DNA of 64,000 nucleotides from NCBI RefSeq assembly GCF_030463565.1, contig NC_134643.1:77373721-77437720 (forward strand), given 5' to 3'. The position numbers and the translations under genes are program-made. The notes below the pieces were generated by a model that saw nothing but the letters and a program-made list of their open reading frames with translations, searched no databases and was not told the DNA's origin. This DNA is from Pelecanus crispus (taxonomy: Eukaryota > Chordata > Aves > Pelecaniformes > Pelecanidae). Shown here piece by piece: positions 23,351-33,621 of the stretch (position 1 is the stretch's first letter; the number at the start of each line of letters is the position of its first letter).

Positions 23351-26300
23351 GTGCAAAACTCCAAAGGCAATGCGGACAGTTCTCTGACAAAATCAGCCGA
23401 ATGACCTCTTTCCCCCCTCAGGTTCCGGGCCGGTGTCTCCCAGAATTGCTCTCCAGCCCTAGTGCGTGTATACAAGCACCGTCTTTTAAAAGCAGAGGTA
23501 GGTGCGCAGGCGGCCACACTCTCAGAAGTACCGCTGTACTGCTTTACCTCTTCTACCATCTGCACAAACGCAGATTAGCTAAGTCAGTCGCTTTCTTTTC
23601 AAGCATAACATAAAAGATTTTTCATCTTCAGGAGGGCCGTTCTTTTCAGTCTCTCAGTCACTCGCAGAATAAGCGAGTTCAACTTGCACATGAAAAAAAG
23701 ACATTCTGTTTCTCTGACTGCTACTCCTGCAAACACATTTGGAGGTCTTGCTGCCAAGAAAAGCTTTTTTTCCCCTGCATCTCAGGCTGCCTTATTGTTA
23801 CAGAGTCTGCCCTCGGTGGCTTATGATTGTTTCCATTTGTTTTTGATGGAGTTACTCATGTTCCAGCCAAGGAGAAAAGTAGGTCCTGCAGCTGGAATCT
23901 GGGGCCCAGTCTTACAACCTTTACTGGAAGCTGTGATCTCTGCCGCATGCAAATGCTAATCGGGATCACTACTCACAGGATCCAAACCTGAAGTCAACTC
24001 AGTGTAACTGCCTGCCCCGCCACCAACTGCAGGGCTGGAGCCCTAGCAATTTTGTTGAGATAAAGAACAGTGAGAACAGAATCCATTTCAGTATCTGTCA
24101 GCTCAGTTGGCTCTGTAGTGCAGGTATTACTCCAGCCATACTTGGGGAGCCAATTTTCTGCTGAGTAAGAAGGTGGCATATTTACATAGCTCTTTTCCTG
24201 GGGCTGTTCTTTAGAAATTGCTCAGTTGTGAGAACAACTTGGCCACAAGGGTTTCTTTTTTGGTAACTGCTTCTCAGGTTTTGGTCCGGATGGAAGTGTT
24301 TTAGAATGAGAGCTAGACTCACCTTTGAGCTCCGAGAGCATCACAAGCAAGATGAAATGAGGAGTTGCTTCCCTTTTTCTGGCTGCGGGGCTGCAATCAT
24401 GCAGACGGCAATAGCCAGCAGATGTCTGCACTCAGGGAACTGCTGATACGGGAGGATTGAGGGGACCAATTCCCAAAGCGCTCATCAAAGATTCGTGCTA
24501 GTTCGTATCATGTAGTTTCTGTTAGATCAAGTACCTCACAGTGATAAACTGTGAGGGGGAAGGGAATGTGGATGTACTTCTAATAAGGAACAAATCTGCG
24601 TTTGTAATTTGATCCCAGAAGATCTCAGCTGAGGTCAAAAAATCTGTAAAGAGTAGTGAAAATCAGTGCACCTGCTTTTAAACTAAAACAGGACAAATGG
24701 GGACAGAGAAATTGAGCTTTAAAAATATATCGAAGTTTAAAAAAAACCCAACCACCCAACAACCAACAGGCCCTGATGGAGGCAGGAGAAAGAACTCTCC
24801 CCGGCGCCCGTGGCCCAGTAGAGCTGCCTGGGATCACAGTCCCTGCTTCCCGAATCATGGGTGACCTGCCTCCTCTGGGGCGCGGCGGGAATGCCAGAGA
24901 GGAAGAGGCATGCTTGCACCCCAGGAAAGGGCAGCAGCGGCAGCAGGTGCGCTGCCAATGGGTGCCCCGTGAGTTCAGCGAGGCAGAACAGCTTCTGCTG
25001 CTCGGCCTGGGGCAGGGCAGCTCCGTGTAGCCCGCGGCACTGCCATAATTGAGGCTGCAATGAGTTCAGTGTTCATGACAGATTGACAGCCCTGGAGACT
25101 GAAATGCTGTAGCCACAGGGAGGATGCAGAGAGTGAAGTGACAGTGGCAGCTCACCCTTGCTCACGTCCAGCCCACACGTGCCTAGGACTTGCGCAGCTG
25201 CTGCTGCTGGCAGGTGAGCCACTGGCTTCTCTCTGCTGCTTTGCAGTGAGCTACTGAGACTGCAGTATAACCAGAGATAGTCAATAGAAATTCAGACTTT
25301 CTGGAGTGAAACTGGCTCTAAAAACTCCGAGTCTTTTTTTGCGGAGAGGAAATTTGGCGTTTTTGTTACTTGCTTTCTTTGAGGTCATCCTTTCAAGTTC
25401 ATTTCTGCAACCAGCAGGCAGGAAACTTCTCAAAGAAGGCAGAGATCACATGACTCCAGGAGCTGGTGTTCGAAGAGAAAAGGAAATATGCTGCGAGCCC
25501 CAGGGTACAGGGCAGACTGTAAGCTTACCGGTACTGAAACGCACATTACACTCAGTCCCCAGGCTTGCTGGATGTCAAAGACATTCAGTCTGCCCTGATT
25601 AGAAGTGAAAATTAAACAAACAAACAAGCCCCAAAAGATAGACTTAGGACCTACCCCAAAACCCATTACGCTCGAGAAAAGGACTCACGTTGACTTAATT
25701 GGTAGGTCAGGCCTTTCTTAAACAGGGCTGATAGTCAGTTTGAGTTCTATAACTGTAATCCCTCCAAACATAAAACTTTCATTGCCTTCAGTGGGAGGTA
25801 CGTGATATTACCTTCCATTGGTTTAACAATCTCAGCCGTGTTTATTTAACACACTATAATGAAGCCTTTCATACCTCTATAATATACTGGATAAATAAGA
25901 CCTGTTTTCAAAGTTTATTGCTTAAGAAAATATATTTGCCAGCTTACATCCCTTATCTTGTGGTTCATGAGAAAAAGGAGTATGTACTCAAGCGTATGCA
26001 GTAGATGTAGCACGCAGTCCTGCACTCGTAGCACTTCAGAAGTGCAGATGAGAGTCCGTATATCACAGAGTTACAGAAAGTAGGTAGGAAATAACAAGCG
26101 TTGATAATAGATGTTTGCATATAAGTGAATGTACATTTAAGCCTGTCAGGCTCTTGTCCATTGCTTGTATGATTTTTTTTAACCTTGAGGAAATACGAAA
26201 CGGACAATCTGATTTCGGCTCCAAAGGGATCTGAGGAAGCCTGGAATTTCATAATTAAAGCTGACTGTAGTGTCCCTCCTGTCATTTGCCTTTTGCCTCC

Positions 26301-28034
26301 AGCAGCAGTGGGTTATCAGCATCAATCACAAACCTTTTTTTCACGTGTTTGCTTTTGTTAGGCATTGGTACTATCCGTACACACATATTTTGTCTTTATG
26401 TTTTAAGTAATAAAATTCAATGGACTTCACTGATGCTGCAACTTGGCATGAAGTCATTTGGCATGCTTGTTCAAGGGCTAATAAGAATAAGCCTTCCTGT
26501 TACTGTACATGGTAAATACTGAAATTGATAAAACCCTGTAAGGATCTAGGTTTATAGCCCAATGAAATCTAAACCGATTCGTATTCCCAAAGGCTGGAAA
26601 TTTGAAAAAGACGTAAAGCCTGGCAATCGCTCCGGTTTCAAACCACCCAGGTAGTTCATGAGGGGTACAATTTTTTTGAAAAGTGCTCGTGGCTCCACCC
26701 TTTCTCTGCATATAATGAAATGGTAGGAAGGGCTTTGCACTCACTCAGGAAGGCCGATTCCCTCCCCAACATGAGGAGCTGGGAGTACGTGAGCACGTTC
26801 GTCCCAGTGTAACTCGGGCCACGTAACGGGTGTTAAGCCATTTAAGTATGCAGGTCAAAGCAAAGTGCTTGGCGAGTTACAGAGTTGAGGGGTTGAACCT
26901 AGTTCCCTTTCGTTCCTGTGATCACGTGAGGCGCAGAACAGGATCGAAAGACAACTGAAGTCAGACGCGGGTTTTTCCATTACCTTTGATAAGCTTTGAT
27001 TCCAGCCCACAAGTAATGGGCTTCAGCAGGTATATTGATGTGACGTAGCGGCCTGTGGTCCATTATCATCACTTTATGGAAAAAGCACTTCTATGTGTCC
27101 GTTGGTATTTGTAGATAGCTTTCCTGTATCTCTAATAGGAGATAATTTTACTATAGCTTCCATGTGAAAAGTTGTATACCTGTTTCTTAACAATCCCATC
27201 TGAACTGTTTAAAAGGAGCGCTTATTTTTCACCCAATTTATAATTCCTTCTATATTTTAAAGGACTGCTGGAATCAACACGAGTCTTAAGAATTTTCTGT
27301 TGCATTTGCGTTCCAACTTCATTCATTGCCAGCGGAGCGGCGAGTAGTCATTGGTATTGCAGAACCAGTAGAGGGAGCACGAAACGCTTCCTTTATATTT
27401 CTCTCTTACATAAACATTGGCTACTGTTTGAGGGTTTTCTTAATTTTATTTCTCTGGAACAGGAAAAATTTTGGAAAGAAAAGGTGGTCAGCGGCTCAAA
27501 TATTAAATCTGTGGCAGTCTTTAGGGTGCTGCATTTCCATGCTGTGAATTACTTGCCTGTTTCCACTACTCTATTCCCCCTCCTCTCCCCCCACAAAAAA
27601 TGTTCCTTTTTCCTAGAGGATTTCCAAGCTGGGACATACATCATTCCTCCAGAGTTTATGATGCATCATTGGATTGTCATACAAATCGTAAAGTTTGCTC
27701 ATTGTGAACAAAGATAGCTTCCACACAGCACCAGGGCTGTAAAGTGTTCATTTTAAAGATAAAATCAATATTTTGCAAAAAGAAGAGGAAAAAGTAGAAG
27801 TCAGGAAGAAACACGTATGTTCCGCATGCATGCTTTACACTTTGCTTTGTGAAACGTGTGTATCTTAAAACAGAGTTTGCTAAAGTGAGTTAAAGGAAAC
27901 CAAGCAAATTCAAACCCAGATTAAAAATGTGAAAAGGCATTAAATGCTTATCATCGGCCACGCAATCATACATTTGGAAGCTCAGTGCACCCATTATTAC
28001 GTATTATTGTAAGATTTTTAATTAGTAGACAACC
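23351..28034. other. Intergenic region RASSF8-BHLHE41, right part
   Basis: No gene could be supported. The sequence is mixed, becoming AT-rich from about 25.7 kb towards the presumed BHLHE41 3' end. An A/C-rich simple stretch is at 24735-24765. I see no clear mobile element in it. Confidence 0.65.
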
Positions 28035-28054
28035 CCATTTTGTGTATTAAAGTT

Positions 28055-28060
28055 TTTATT
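28055..28060 (-). terminator. BHLHE41: Distal poly(A) signal (minus strand AATAAA)
   Basis: The plus strand reads TTTATT. It is one of two candidate hexamers for BHLHE41, in a strongly AT-rich block. Confidence 0.4.
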
Positions 28061-28214
28061 CCTTAGTAAGAATTTTTTTTTTAATCACAAAATAGTGTGG
28101 AAATATTTAGATAATAGAATTCATGGAGTGCTGGAAAATACTGAATATAAAGATTGATTTCTAATATATCACATACTAAACTGTTCTAAAACAGCTGGTT
28201 TCTTGCAGACAGGA

Positions 28215-28220
28215 TTTATT
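28215..28220 (-). terminator. BHLHE41: Proximal poly(A) signal (minus strand AATAAA)
   Basis: The plus strand reads TTTATT, followed by T-rich sequence on the plus strand. This is a candidate proximal end of the BHLHE41 mRNA. Confidence 0.4.
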
Positions 28221-28480
28221 TTTTTTAATAATTTAAGACAGCATAAGCTTGTATCAAGCATAAGCATTGTAACAAAAGTGCAACTTTTTCAGCAAATCCT
28301 CCCAAAAGATATTTAACTCAAAATATCATTAACACATATTTTCTCCCTACAAAAATAGCATGTCAGACATCATTAATTGGATGTATTAACAACTATTTAC
28401 ATACAGCCACTCTGTAGGCTAGTAAGATTTTTTTTTTTTTTTTAACGTTGTTTAAACACAGCGTTTGAGGCAAACAGTAG

Positions 28481-28523
28481 CAACAGCAGCAGCAGATGCA
28501 CCAAACGGACGGACGGACGGACC
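28481..28523. repeat. CAG / ACGG short tandem repeats
   Basis: Short AGCAACAGCAGCAGCAG and ACGGACGGACGGACGG tracts lie next to each other in the presumed BHLHE41 3'UTR. Confidence 0.8.
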
Positions 28524-29036
28524 CCGGGCACGTACTCGCTCCTCGCCAGGCTGTTGTGTCTCACCTCTTACATAACATTCAAGTGAGATTTCTCACAGTG
28601 CTACCTTGGCAACAAACTAAAAATACCTAGGCAAGGTCTTGGTTTAAGCCTTATTATAAAAGCTTTATCTGTGTGATTATCTGGCGTCTGGTTCGTCTCC
28701 AGAAAGGGAAATGGCGATATTTGAGCATGGGATGAGGGGAGAACCCATACGGGAAACTTACCCCAACCGGTCTAATCGTTTCTGATTGCACAGGGAGGTG
28801 TTTACCTACGGCCTCCAGCTTGTGTCATTCGGAAATTAGGATAAAATGAGTTCGGGCTGGCAAGTTGCTCTGTGTTTTCTTGGGGCGGGGGGGGGGGGGG
28901 GTTCTTTTTGTAGTTCAGTGCAGAAACATTCATTTCATACAGCAAGGTTCAGGGGGAAAACTCTCTCGGGAACATACTGAATTAAATAAAGACAGGGTGA
29001 GAACAAATGCACTTGCCACACCTGTATACCTTAGCC

Positions 29037-29060
29037 GGGGGGGGGGGGGGGGGGGGGGGG
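29037..29060. repeat. G24 homopolymer
   Basis: An uninterrupted G24 run (C24 in the BHLHE41 transcript sense). Runs this long are fragile in sequencing and may be mis-sized. Confidence 0.95.
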
Positions 29061-29825
29061 AAGAAAAAATCATAAAATAAACACAAGGTTACATAATGGG
29101 TCTGACCCTCCTTCCCTTGCACACCCAAAACTCGCCGGAGCCAGCGGCATCCCCGGGTGCTCAAGGCACTGCAGGTTTGGGCTCAGGGTCCATCCGTCCT
29201 CGCTCCGGTTCTCAGTAAAGTGCTAGCACAGGTGCTGGGGTCTGCCCTCCTCCCCTCGCCTCGCCGCCCCCCGCCCTCACCCTGCACCCACCCAGGCCTC
29301 CCGGACAAGAAGTGCAAGTCCCTCAGTGGGACTTCGGGACGCTGTAGAAACCCATTCCAGATAAGGTGCAACATTTAAGTTACAGTTACCTTGTAGAGAG
29401 AGAGGGGGGAAAAAAAAAGTATCCTTACTAGTTTTTCTTCCTTCTTCTTGTTTTTCTCCTTAACATATTTATGCATTTATAAAGCCAAACATTAAAAAAA
29501 TACTGAGTAGCAAATTTTATCCTCGACGGTCCTCTGCGGGGGCAGCCGCCTCGGCAGCGGGGCGCGGGGCTCCCCGCGGGGACGGCCGCTCCCCCGGGCC
29601 GGGCTCCGGCCCCCGCGGCCGCCGGCTCCCGGCGCCGCCCGGTCCCGCTCGGCCCGGCCCGGCCCCGGCGGCCCCTTGCAGCCGCCGCCCTGCCCTCCGT
29701 AGGGAACCGGGGGCGCAGGTGCCGCGGCCCGACGGCCCCTCCCCGCCCCGCGGCGCGGCGGCCAGCCCGAGGGGAGGGCAGCGGCGGCGGCGGGGAGCCC
29801 CTGGGGGCTCCCGGCCGGCGGCGAC

Positions 29826-30857
29826 TCACGGCCCCTCGGAGCCGGGCTGCTCGGCGGCTGCGGCCTCGGCCTCCTCGCCGGGCTCGGCGGCGGCCAGCCC
29901 GGCGGCGGCAGCGAAGGGGTGCGGGAGGTGGGGCGCGGGGGGGCAGCCCGGCGGCGGCGGCCGCCTTCTCGGCGGGGCCGAGCACGGAGGAGAGGCAGGG
30001 GAAGGAGGCGGCGGCGGCGGCGGCCGCGGCGGCGGCCGCCTGGGCCGGGAGGCCCGGGTAGAGGAGCGGGATGGGGGCGGCGGGGTAGAGATACTTCTCC
30101 AGGCTGCCTTTATCCAGGAAGGGCTGCATGTAGGCGGCGGCGGCGGAGGGGGAGATGAAGTAGAAGGGCAGGCAGAACGGGGCCGCCGCCGCCGGCTGTC
30201 CGAAGGGGGCCCCGCCGCCGCCCGCCCCCAGGGCCATCAGCGAGCCCAGCAGGGCGGCGTCGGGTCTCACCAGCGCCGCCGCCGCCGCCGCCGCCGCCTC
30301 GGCGCCCCTCGCCGCCAGCCCCGGCGGGCCGGGCAGGGGGCTGCCGCCGCGGTCCAGCTTCAGGCGCTTGGGCGCGGGGGGCGCCTCGTCCCCCGACGGC
30401 TCCTGCTTGATGGCCAGGCCGGGCAGCGCTGCCCCGGCCGCCGCCGCCGCCGCGGGGCCGCGCTCGGGGCGCGCCTCGCCCTCCCCGCCGTAGCCGCTGT
30501 CCGTGTCCGTGTCGGTCTCGGCGCTGAGCTCGGCGGCGTGAGTCCGCTGGATGACGGGCACGCAGTTAGCCTGGCCCTCCGGCTTGTGGCCCGGCGCGCA
30601 GGGGGGGGCGGGCGGGGAGGAAGAGGAGGAGGATCCCTTGCTGAGGGGGCCCGGCGGCGGGGAGAGGAGCTGGGGGCCGGGGAGGAACTGCGACGAGATG
30701 GAGTGCAGGTGGCCGAGGAGCTGGGCGCATCGCTGCTCGCGGGGGGTCCAGCTCTCGAAGCGGGAGAGGTACTGCAGCACTTCCTTGGCGCACGTCTGAA
30801 AGCCCGAGTGGAAGGCGTCCAGGTCGGCCTGCACGGGAGACTTCATGGACCGCTCCC
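29826..30857 (-). CDS. BHLHE41: BHLHE41 exon 5 (Orange domain to C-terminus, apparent frameshift)
   Basis: The acceptor is cccgcag at 30858-30864 on the minus strand. The exon begins GG|GAG to complete the glycine codon and encode GERSMKSPVQADLDAFHSGF. It carries the Orange domain, the Ser/Pro linker, the IKQE site and poly-alanine tracts. The conserved-looking frame shifts by one at the G7 run 29937-29943. Beyond it the alternative frame reads APHLPHPFAAAAG, then an E/A-rich tail ending EQPGSEGP and TGA (29826-29828), comparable to the human THLPFAG...P tail. The literal frame beyond the run is arginine-rich and runs into 3'UTR, so it is not credible as protein. Confidence 0.88.
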
Positions 30858-32047
30858 CTGCGGGGGAGACCGAGAGGGGACAGCGTTGGCCGCGGCCCCG
30901 GCGTGGGGTGCCCCGCTCCGCGCCTCCCCCCGCCCGCCCCCGCCGCGCCCCCGCGGCGGCGCCCCCCGGGGCCCGCTTACCGTTCTGCAGAGCGATGATC
31001 TTCTGGTGCTGCTGCTCCGTTAAGGCTGTGAGCGCTTTCAAGTGTTTCAAAGTCAATTCCAGCACCACCGCTTTCTCCAGGTGTCCCAGCGTCTGCCAAG
31101 GCAAGGCAAGGGGGCGGCTGGGCTACCTCCCGGCACGCTCGGCCACCGCCAAACGCCGCCTCCGTGACTTCGGGGAAGCCGGTCCCCGAGGGGCGTTACG
31201 GCCGGGGCCGCCGCCGCAGCCGGGCGGGCAGCCCGGCGTCCCGCGCCCCCGCCGCCCCGGGGGCTGCATCCGCACGTACATACATTGCGCTCCTCCGCGC
31301 CTTACCGTCAGCTTCAGGTGCTCGGGCAGTAAATCCTTCAGCTGGGCGATGCATTCGTTAATCCTGTCTCGCCTCTTCTTTTCTATCAGTCTGTGCGGCA
31401 GTTTGTACGTCTCCTAATTGGCAAAATCCGGAAAAGCCAAGCGTTAGACACAGTCCCTCGGAACGACGATCAAAACCAAAACAAATGTCATGCCGACCAC
31501 ATGCCGCGCAAATGATCGCCAAGGCACCGCTCTCCCCGCCGTGCCAGCTCGCTCGTAAACCCGGCTCGCACTTCGGGGGGGGGAAGTTACAAGCGCAGCC
31601 CCCGGGGATGCTCCGGGGATTGAAGCTGCGCTGCAAAATTCAGCGAAGCCCCCGTCAAGCGCTTAAGCGAGGACAGCCCCAGAAACTTACTCTTACCTTG
31701 CTCTCGTCCCTCTTCACGCCTCTTTTGGGTTTGCACATATAGAGGGAAGGGTAGTCCAGCCTGGAGGAAAACACAAAGATCCAGCATCGGCAAGAGCGGG
31801 AGCTAGCGCAGCGGGCAGAGGGACGCGGGCAGCCGAGCGCTCTGCCCCAAGGGCCGGGCAAGGGGCCGCCCGGGGCCGCCGGCGGAGGGGAGCCGGCTCC
31901 GCTCCCAGCGCCTTGGCAGCGCGGTGCCCAGAAGCCGAAACGCCGTGTGGGGACACGAGACGGCGGTACCGCCCTGGCGCCTTACCCTATAAAATCCCTA
32001 TGCTCCAGCAGCTGCCGCTCCGGCAGGCGGGAGATGCCCTCATCCAT
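29826..32047 (-). CDS. BHLHE41: BHLHE41 (DEC2/SHARP1), bHLH-Orange transcriptional repressor
   Basis: Five coding exons on the minus strand: 31986-32047, 31697-31760, 31306-31413, 30981-31092 and 29826-30857, all GT-AG and phase-consistent. It is a circadian/differentiation repressor that binds E-boxes and dampens CLOCK/BMAL1 activity (family knowledge). Visible: the N-terminus MDEGISRLPERQLLEHRDFI; a bHLH domain at about residues 46-100 with the proline-containing basic stretch KLPHRLIEKKRRDRINE; an Orange domain at about 131-168 (FHSGFQTCAKEVLQYLSRFE); a conserved TDTDSGYGGE block; a SUMO-type IKQE site around K266; and alanine- and proline-rich C-terminal repression segments with an 11-Ala tract. 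There is no WRPW tail, as expected for DEC proteins. As written, a 7-G run (29937-29943) throws the last ~35 codons out of frame; one base fewer restores a 458-residue protein ending at TGA 29826-29828 with a tail like the human one (human ~482). Read literally, the frame runs to 29428 (591 residues). Confidence 0.95.
29937..29943 (-). other. BHLHE41: G7 run: probable single-base insertion breaking the BHLHE41 frame
   Basis: Seven G on the plus strand (C7 in the coding sense) lie between codons for GLPP and the displaced tail. Six instead of seven bases makes the summed coding length 1377 nt, exactly 459 codons including the stop. Assembly or sequencing error in a homopolymer is the simplest explanation; a true variant is possible. 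Confidence 0.7.
30858..30980 (-). other. BHLHE41: BHLHE41 intron 4 (123 bp, frame-preserving)
   Basis: This short GC-rich intron has a GT donor at 30979-30980 and an AG acceptor at 30858-30859. Its length is a multiple of three and it has no in-frame stop, so the reading frame is continuous across it. Retention would insert 41 Arg/Gly/Ala-rich residues between the bHLH and Orange domains. Confidence 0.85.
30981..31092 (-). CDS. BHLHE41: BHLHE41 exon 4 (helix 2 of bHLH)
   Basis: 37 codons plus one base, starting TLGHLEKAVVLELTLKHLKA and ending LQNG. It supplies the loop-helix 2 part of the bHLH dimerisation domain. The donor is g|gtaagc. Confidence 0.95.
31306..31413 (-). CDS. BHLHE41: BHLHE41 exon 3 (basic region and helix 1)
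   Basis: 36 codons, phase 0 at both ends: ETYKLPHRLIEKKRRDRINE followed by the helix 1 and loop block CIAQLKDLLPEHLKLT. The acceptor is gccaattag; the donor is acg|gtaagg. The proline within the basic region is a mark of the HES/HEY/DEC class. Confidence 0.96.
31697..31760 (-). CDS. BHLHE41: BHLHE41 exon 2
   Basis: One base plus 21 codons encoding LDYPSLYMCKPKRGVKRDES then K. The acceptor is ttttcctccag; the donor is aag|gtaaga. It matches the conserved LDYSSLYMCKPKR segment of DEC proteins. Confidence 0.95.
31986..32047 (-). CDS. BHLHE41: BHLHE41 exon 1 (start codon)
   Basis: The ATG is at 32045-32047 (minus strand), context GCCATGG, a strong Kozak site. It encodes MDEGISRLPERQLLEHRDFI plus two bases of a glycine codon, donor gg|gtaagg. 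The frame stays open for about 83 codons upstream but without an ATG in that stretch, and the conserved MDEGI start fixes the initiation site. Confidence 0.95.
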
Positions 32048-32194
32048 GGCTGGCGGCGGCCGGCGCTCCCTCGCTGCTGTCGGTCGAGCCTGCGGGACGC
32101 CGCGGTCAGCCTCTGGAGATCCGCGACCGACGCTGCGCACATGCAGCCCCCGTCCCGCTCTCCCGTGCAGTGGCGAAAGTCCGCGGCGCTTCGT

Positions 32195-32213
32195 CCCCCC
32201 CCCCCCCCCCCCC
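32195..32213. repeat. C19 homopolymer
   Basis: A run of 19 C (G19 in the BHLHE41 transcript sense) in the probable 5'UTR, next to triplet repeats. Confidence 0.92.
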
Positions 32214-32218
32214 GCTCC

Positions 32219-32258
32219 CGCCGCCGCCGCCGCCGCCTCCTCCGCCGCCGCCGCCGCT
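32219..32258. repeat. BHLHE41: CCG/CGG triplet array
   Basis: Imperfect CCG array interrupted by CCTCCT; on the BHLHE41 sense strand it is a CGG repeat with AGGAGG interruption, probably in the 5'UTR. Confidence 0.85.
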
Positions 32259-32384
32259 CCCCCTCGCTCGCGCTGCCCGCGCACACGCCGCAGCACACGC
32301 GGTGCCGCGAGTTCGCACCCGCCGCCGCCGCCGCCGCGCCTGCCCGCGGGGCACGCGCGCCGCCAGCCAGCCCCGCACCCGGCT

Positions 32385-32390
32385 CACGTG
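32385..32390. promoter_or_regulatory. BHLHE41: CACGTG E-box upstream of BHLHE41
   Basis: Context CTCACGTGCG, about 340 bp upstream of the start codon. Mammalian DEC genes are driven by CLOCK/BMAL1 and self-repressed through such E-boxes (established knowledge); its function here is inferred. Confidence 0.55.
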
Positions 32391-32969
32391 CGGCGCGCGC
32401 CGGGCGGGCGGGGGGCGGGGCCGGGGGGGGGCGGGGGGGCGGCCCTCAGCGGGCTGGTAGGGGGGTGGGGGGGTGGGCTCCCCGCCGCCGGGCCGGGGGC
32501 CGCCCTGCGAGACAGCGGCTTTCCCCCGTGTCAGCGCCGCTGCGGGTGTCGCCGTCGCGATTCTTTGTCGCGATTGTTGTCGTTACCGTCGTGTTTCTAT
32601 TATTCTTACCATTTTATCTGCAGTATTTTTATTTGTGCTCGGGGGAGGGGGGCCCGCCCGTGGATAAACGTGCCCACGGGTGGTGGTGGTGGTGGGGGGG
32701 GATCGGGCCCTTGTCCCCAGGGCGCGCCGGCTGCCCGTGAGGCAGCGCGACTCCCACAGCGGGGGGGGGGGGGGGTGGTGTGTGTGTGTTCACGTTTGGT
32801 GCATACGTTTTCTGTACGTTTAGGGACGCGTGGGCAGCAACGCGCGGACACGCGTGTTCCGGCCGAGCGGCAGCGGCGGCCCGGGGCGCTCCCTGGCTCG
32901 GCGCCGCCGTGCCGCAGCCCTCGCCCCCCGCCAGCCGCGCCAGGCACCTGCGGATGTACGCGTATGTGC

Positions 32970-32980
32970 ATATATAAGGA
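32970..32980 (+). promoter_or_regulatory. TATA/CArG-like motif in AT-rich insert
   Basis: ATATATAAGGA lies inside a ~70-bp AT-rich patch (32948-33018) in the GC-rich island, about 0.9 kb upstream of BHLHE41. It could serve a divergent transcript or be an SRF-like site. Weak evidence. Confidence 0.3.
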
Positions 32981-33410
32981 AATATCTATACGTATAACGT
33001 AAACAGATCTGTATGGTGACGCTGCCCTCCTGACGGCCGGCCCGCATCCCCGCGGGGCGCAGGGGGTGACATTGGGAGAGGATTTGCACCGCTGCGGCGT
33101 GACCGGCGGCGGCAGCCCCGGGACGGGACGGGGCGGGGCGGGACACCCCCCCTCCCCCCCCCCCCGCCCCCCGCCCTCCTCCCTGCGCGCCGGGCGCGCC
33201 CGCGCAGCCCCCGCTCCCCGCCGGCGGCGGCACCGACAGCCGCCTCCCTAATCCCGTCTCACGCTGGTACGAGCACAGGGCCGGCAACGTGACCCGACCT
33301 GCTGCCACATCACTGCCGCCGGCAGCACCGGGCGGCCCTGCCCCCGCCGCCCCCCGCCAGCAGGCGCCGGCACCCCCGCGGCGGCACCGGGCACCACCGG
33401 GCACCCTCCG

Positions 33411-33435
33411 CCCCCCCCCCCCCCCCCCCCCCCCC
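33411..33435. repeat. C25 homopolymer
   Basis: An uninterrupted run of 25 C, the longest C run in the window. Confidence 0.95.
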
Positions 33436-33552
33436 GCCAGCTCGGGGTAGCGGGCACCGTGCCCCTCCAGCCCCGGGCAGCCCCACACCGCACCCCCCCC
33501 ACCCCCCCCCATTGCCGGGCAGCCCGCCAGGACCCCCCTGCCAGCGGGAAGC

Positions 33553-33569
33553 GGGGGGGGGGGGGGGGG
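33553..33569. repeat. G17 homopolymer
   Basis: A run of 17 G, about 115 bp after the C25 run. Confidence 0.95.
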
Positions 33570-33621
33570 TGCTGCTGCCCCGAGGAAATGGGATGCTCTT
33601 CCCCGTGCCCCGGGCAGAGGC

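Larger units (their letters stand above)
28035..29825 (-). other. BHLHE41: Probable BHLHE41 3'UTR
   Basis: From the stop codon the minus-strand transcript probably runs through this region. AATAAA hexamers on the minus strand are at 28215-28220 and 28055-28060, giving a 3'UTR of about 1.6-1.8 kb. It contains two long C runs in transcript sense (plus-strand G15 at 28887-28901 and G24 at 29037-29060), a CAG/ACGG simple stretch (28481-28523) and an AT-rich distal part. The end is inferred from the hexamers and texture only. Confidence 0.55.
32048..33300 (-). promoter_or_regulatory. BHLHE41: BHLHE41 5'UTR and promoter CpG island
   Basis: Very GC- and CpG-rich sequence lies upstream of the start codon. 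It contains CCG/CGG triplet arrays (32219-32258 and 32316-32337), a C19 run (32195-32213), an E-box (32385-32390), GC boxes near 32405-32440, and a short AT-rich insert with a TATA-like motif (32970-32980). The transcription start cannot be placed by eye; 32.2-32.4 kb is likely. Confidence 0.65.

Noticed and set aside
22529-23356. 275-codon minus-strand open frame in the orphan CpG island
   Set aside because: Pro/Arg/Ala-rich low-complexity translation expected from CpG-rich DNA; no family resemblance, no splice chain.
29719-31023. 434-codon plus-strand open frame across BHLHE41
   Set aside because: It is the antisense shadow of BHLHE41 exons 4-5 in very GC-rich DNA; composition is Arg/Gly-rich with no domain, and stops are rare there by chance.
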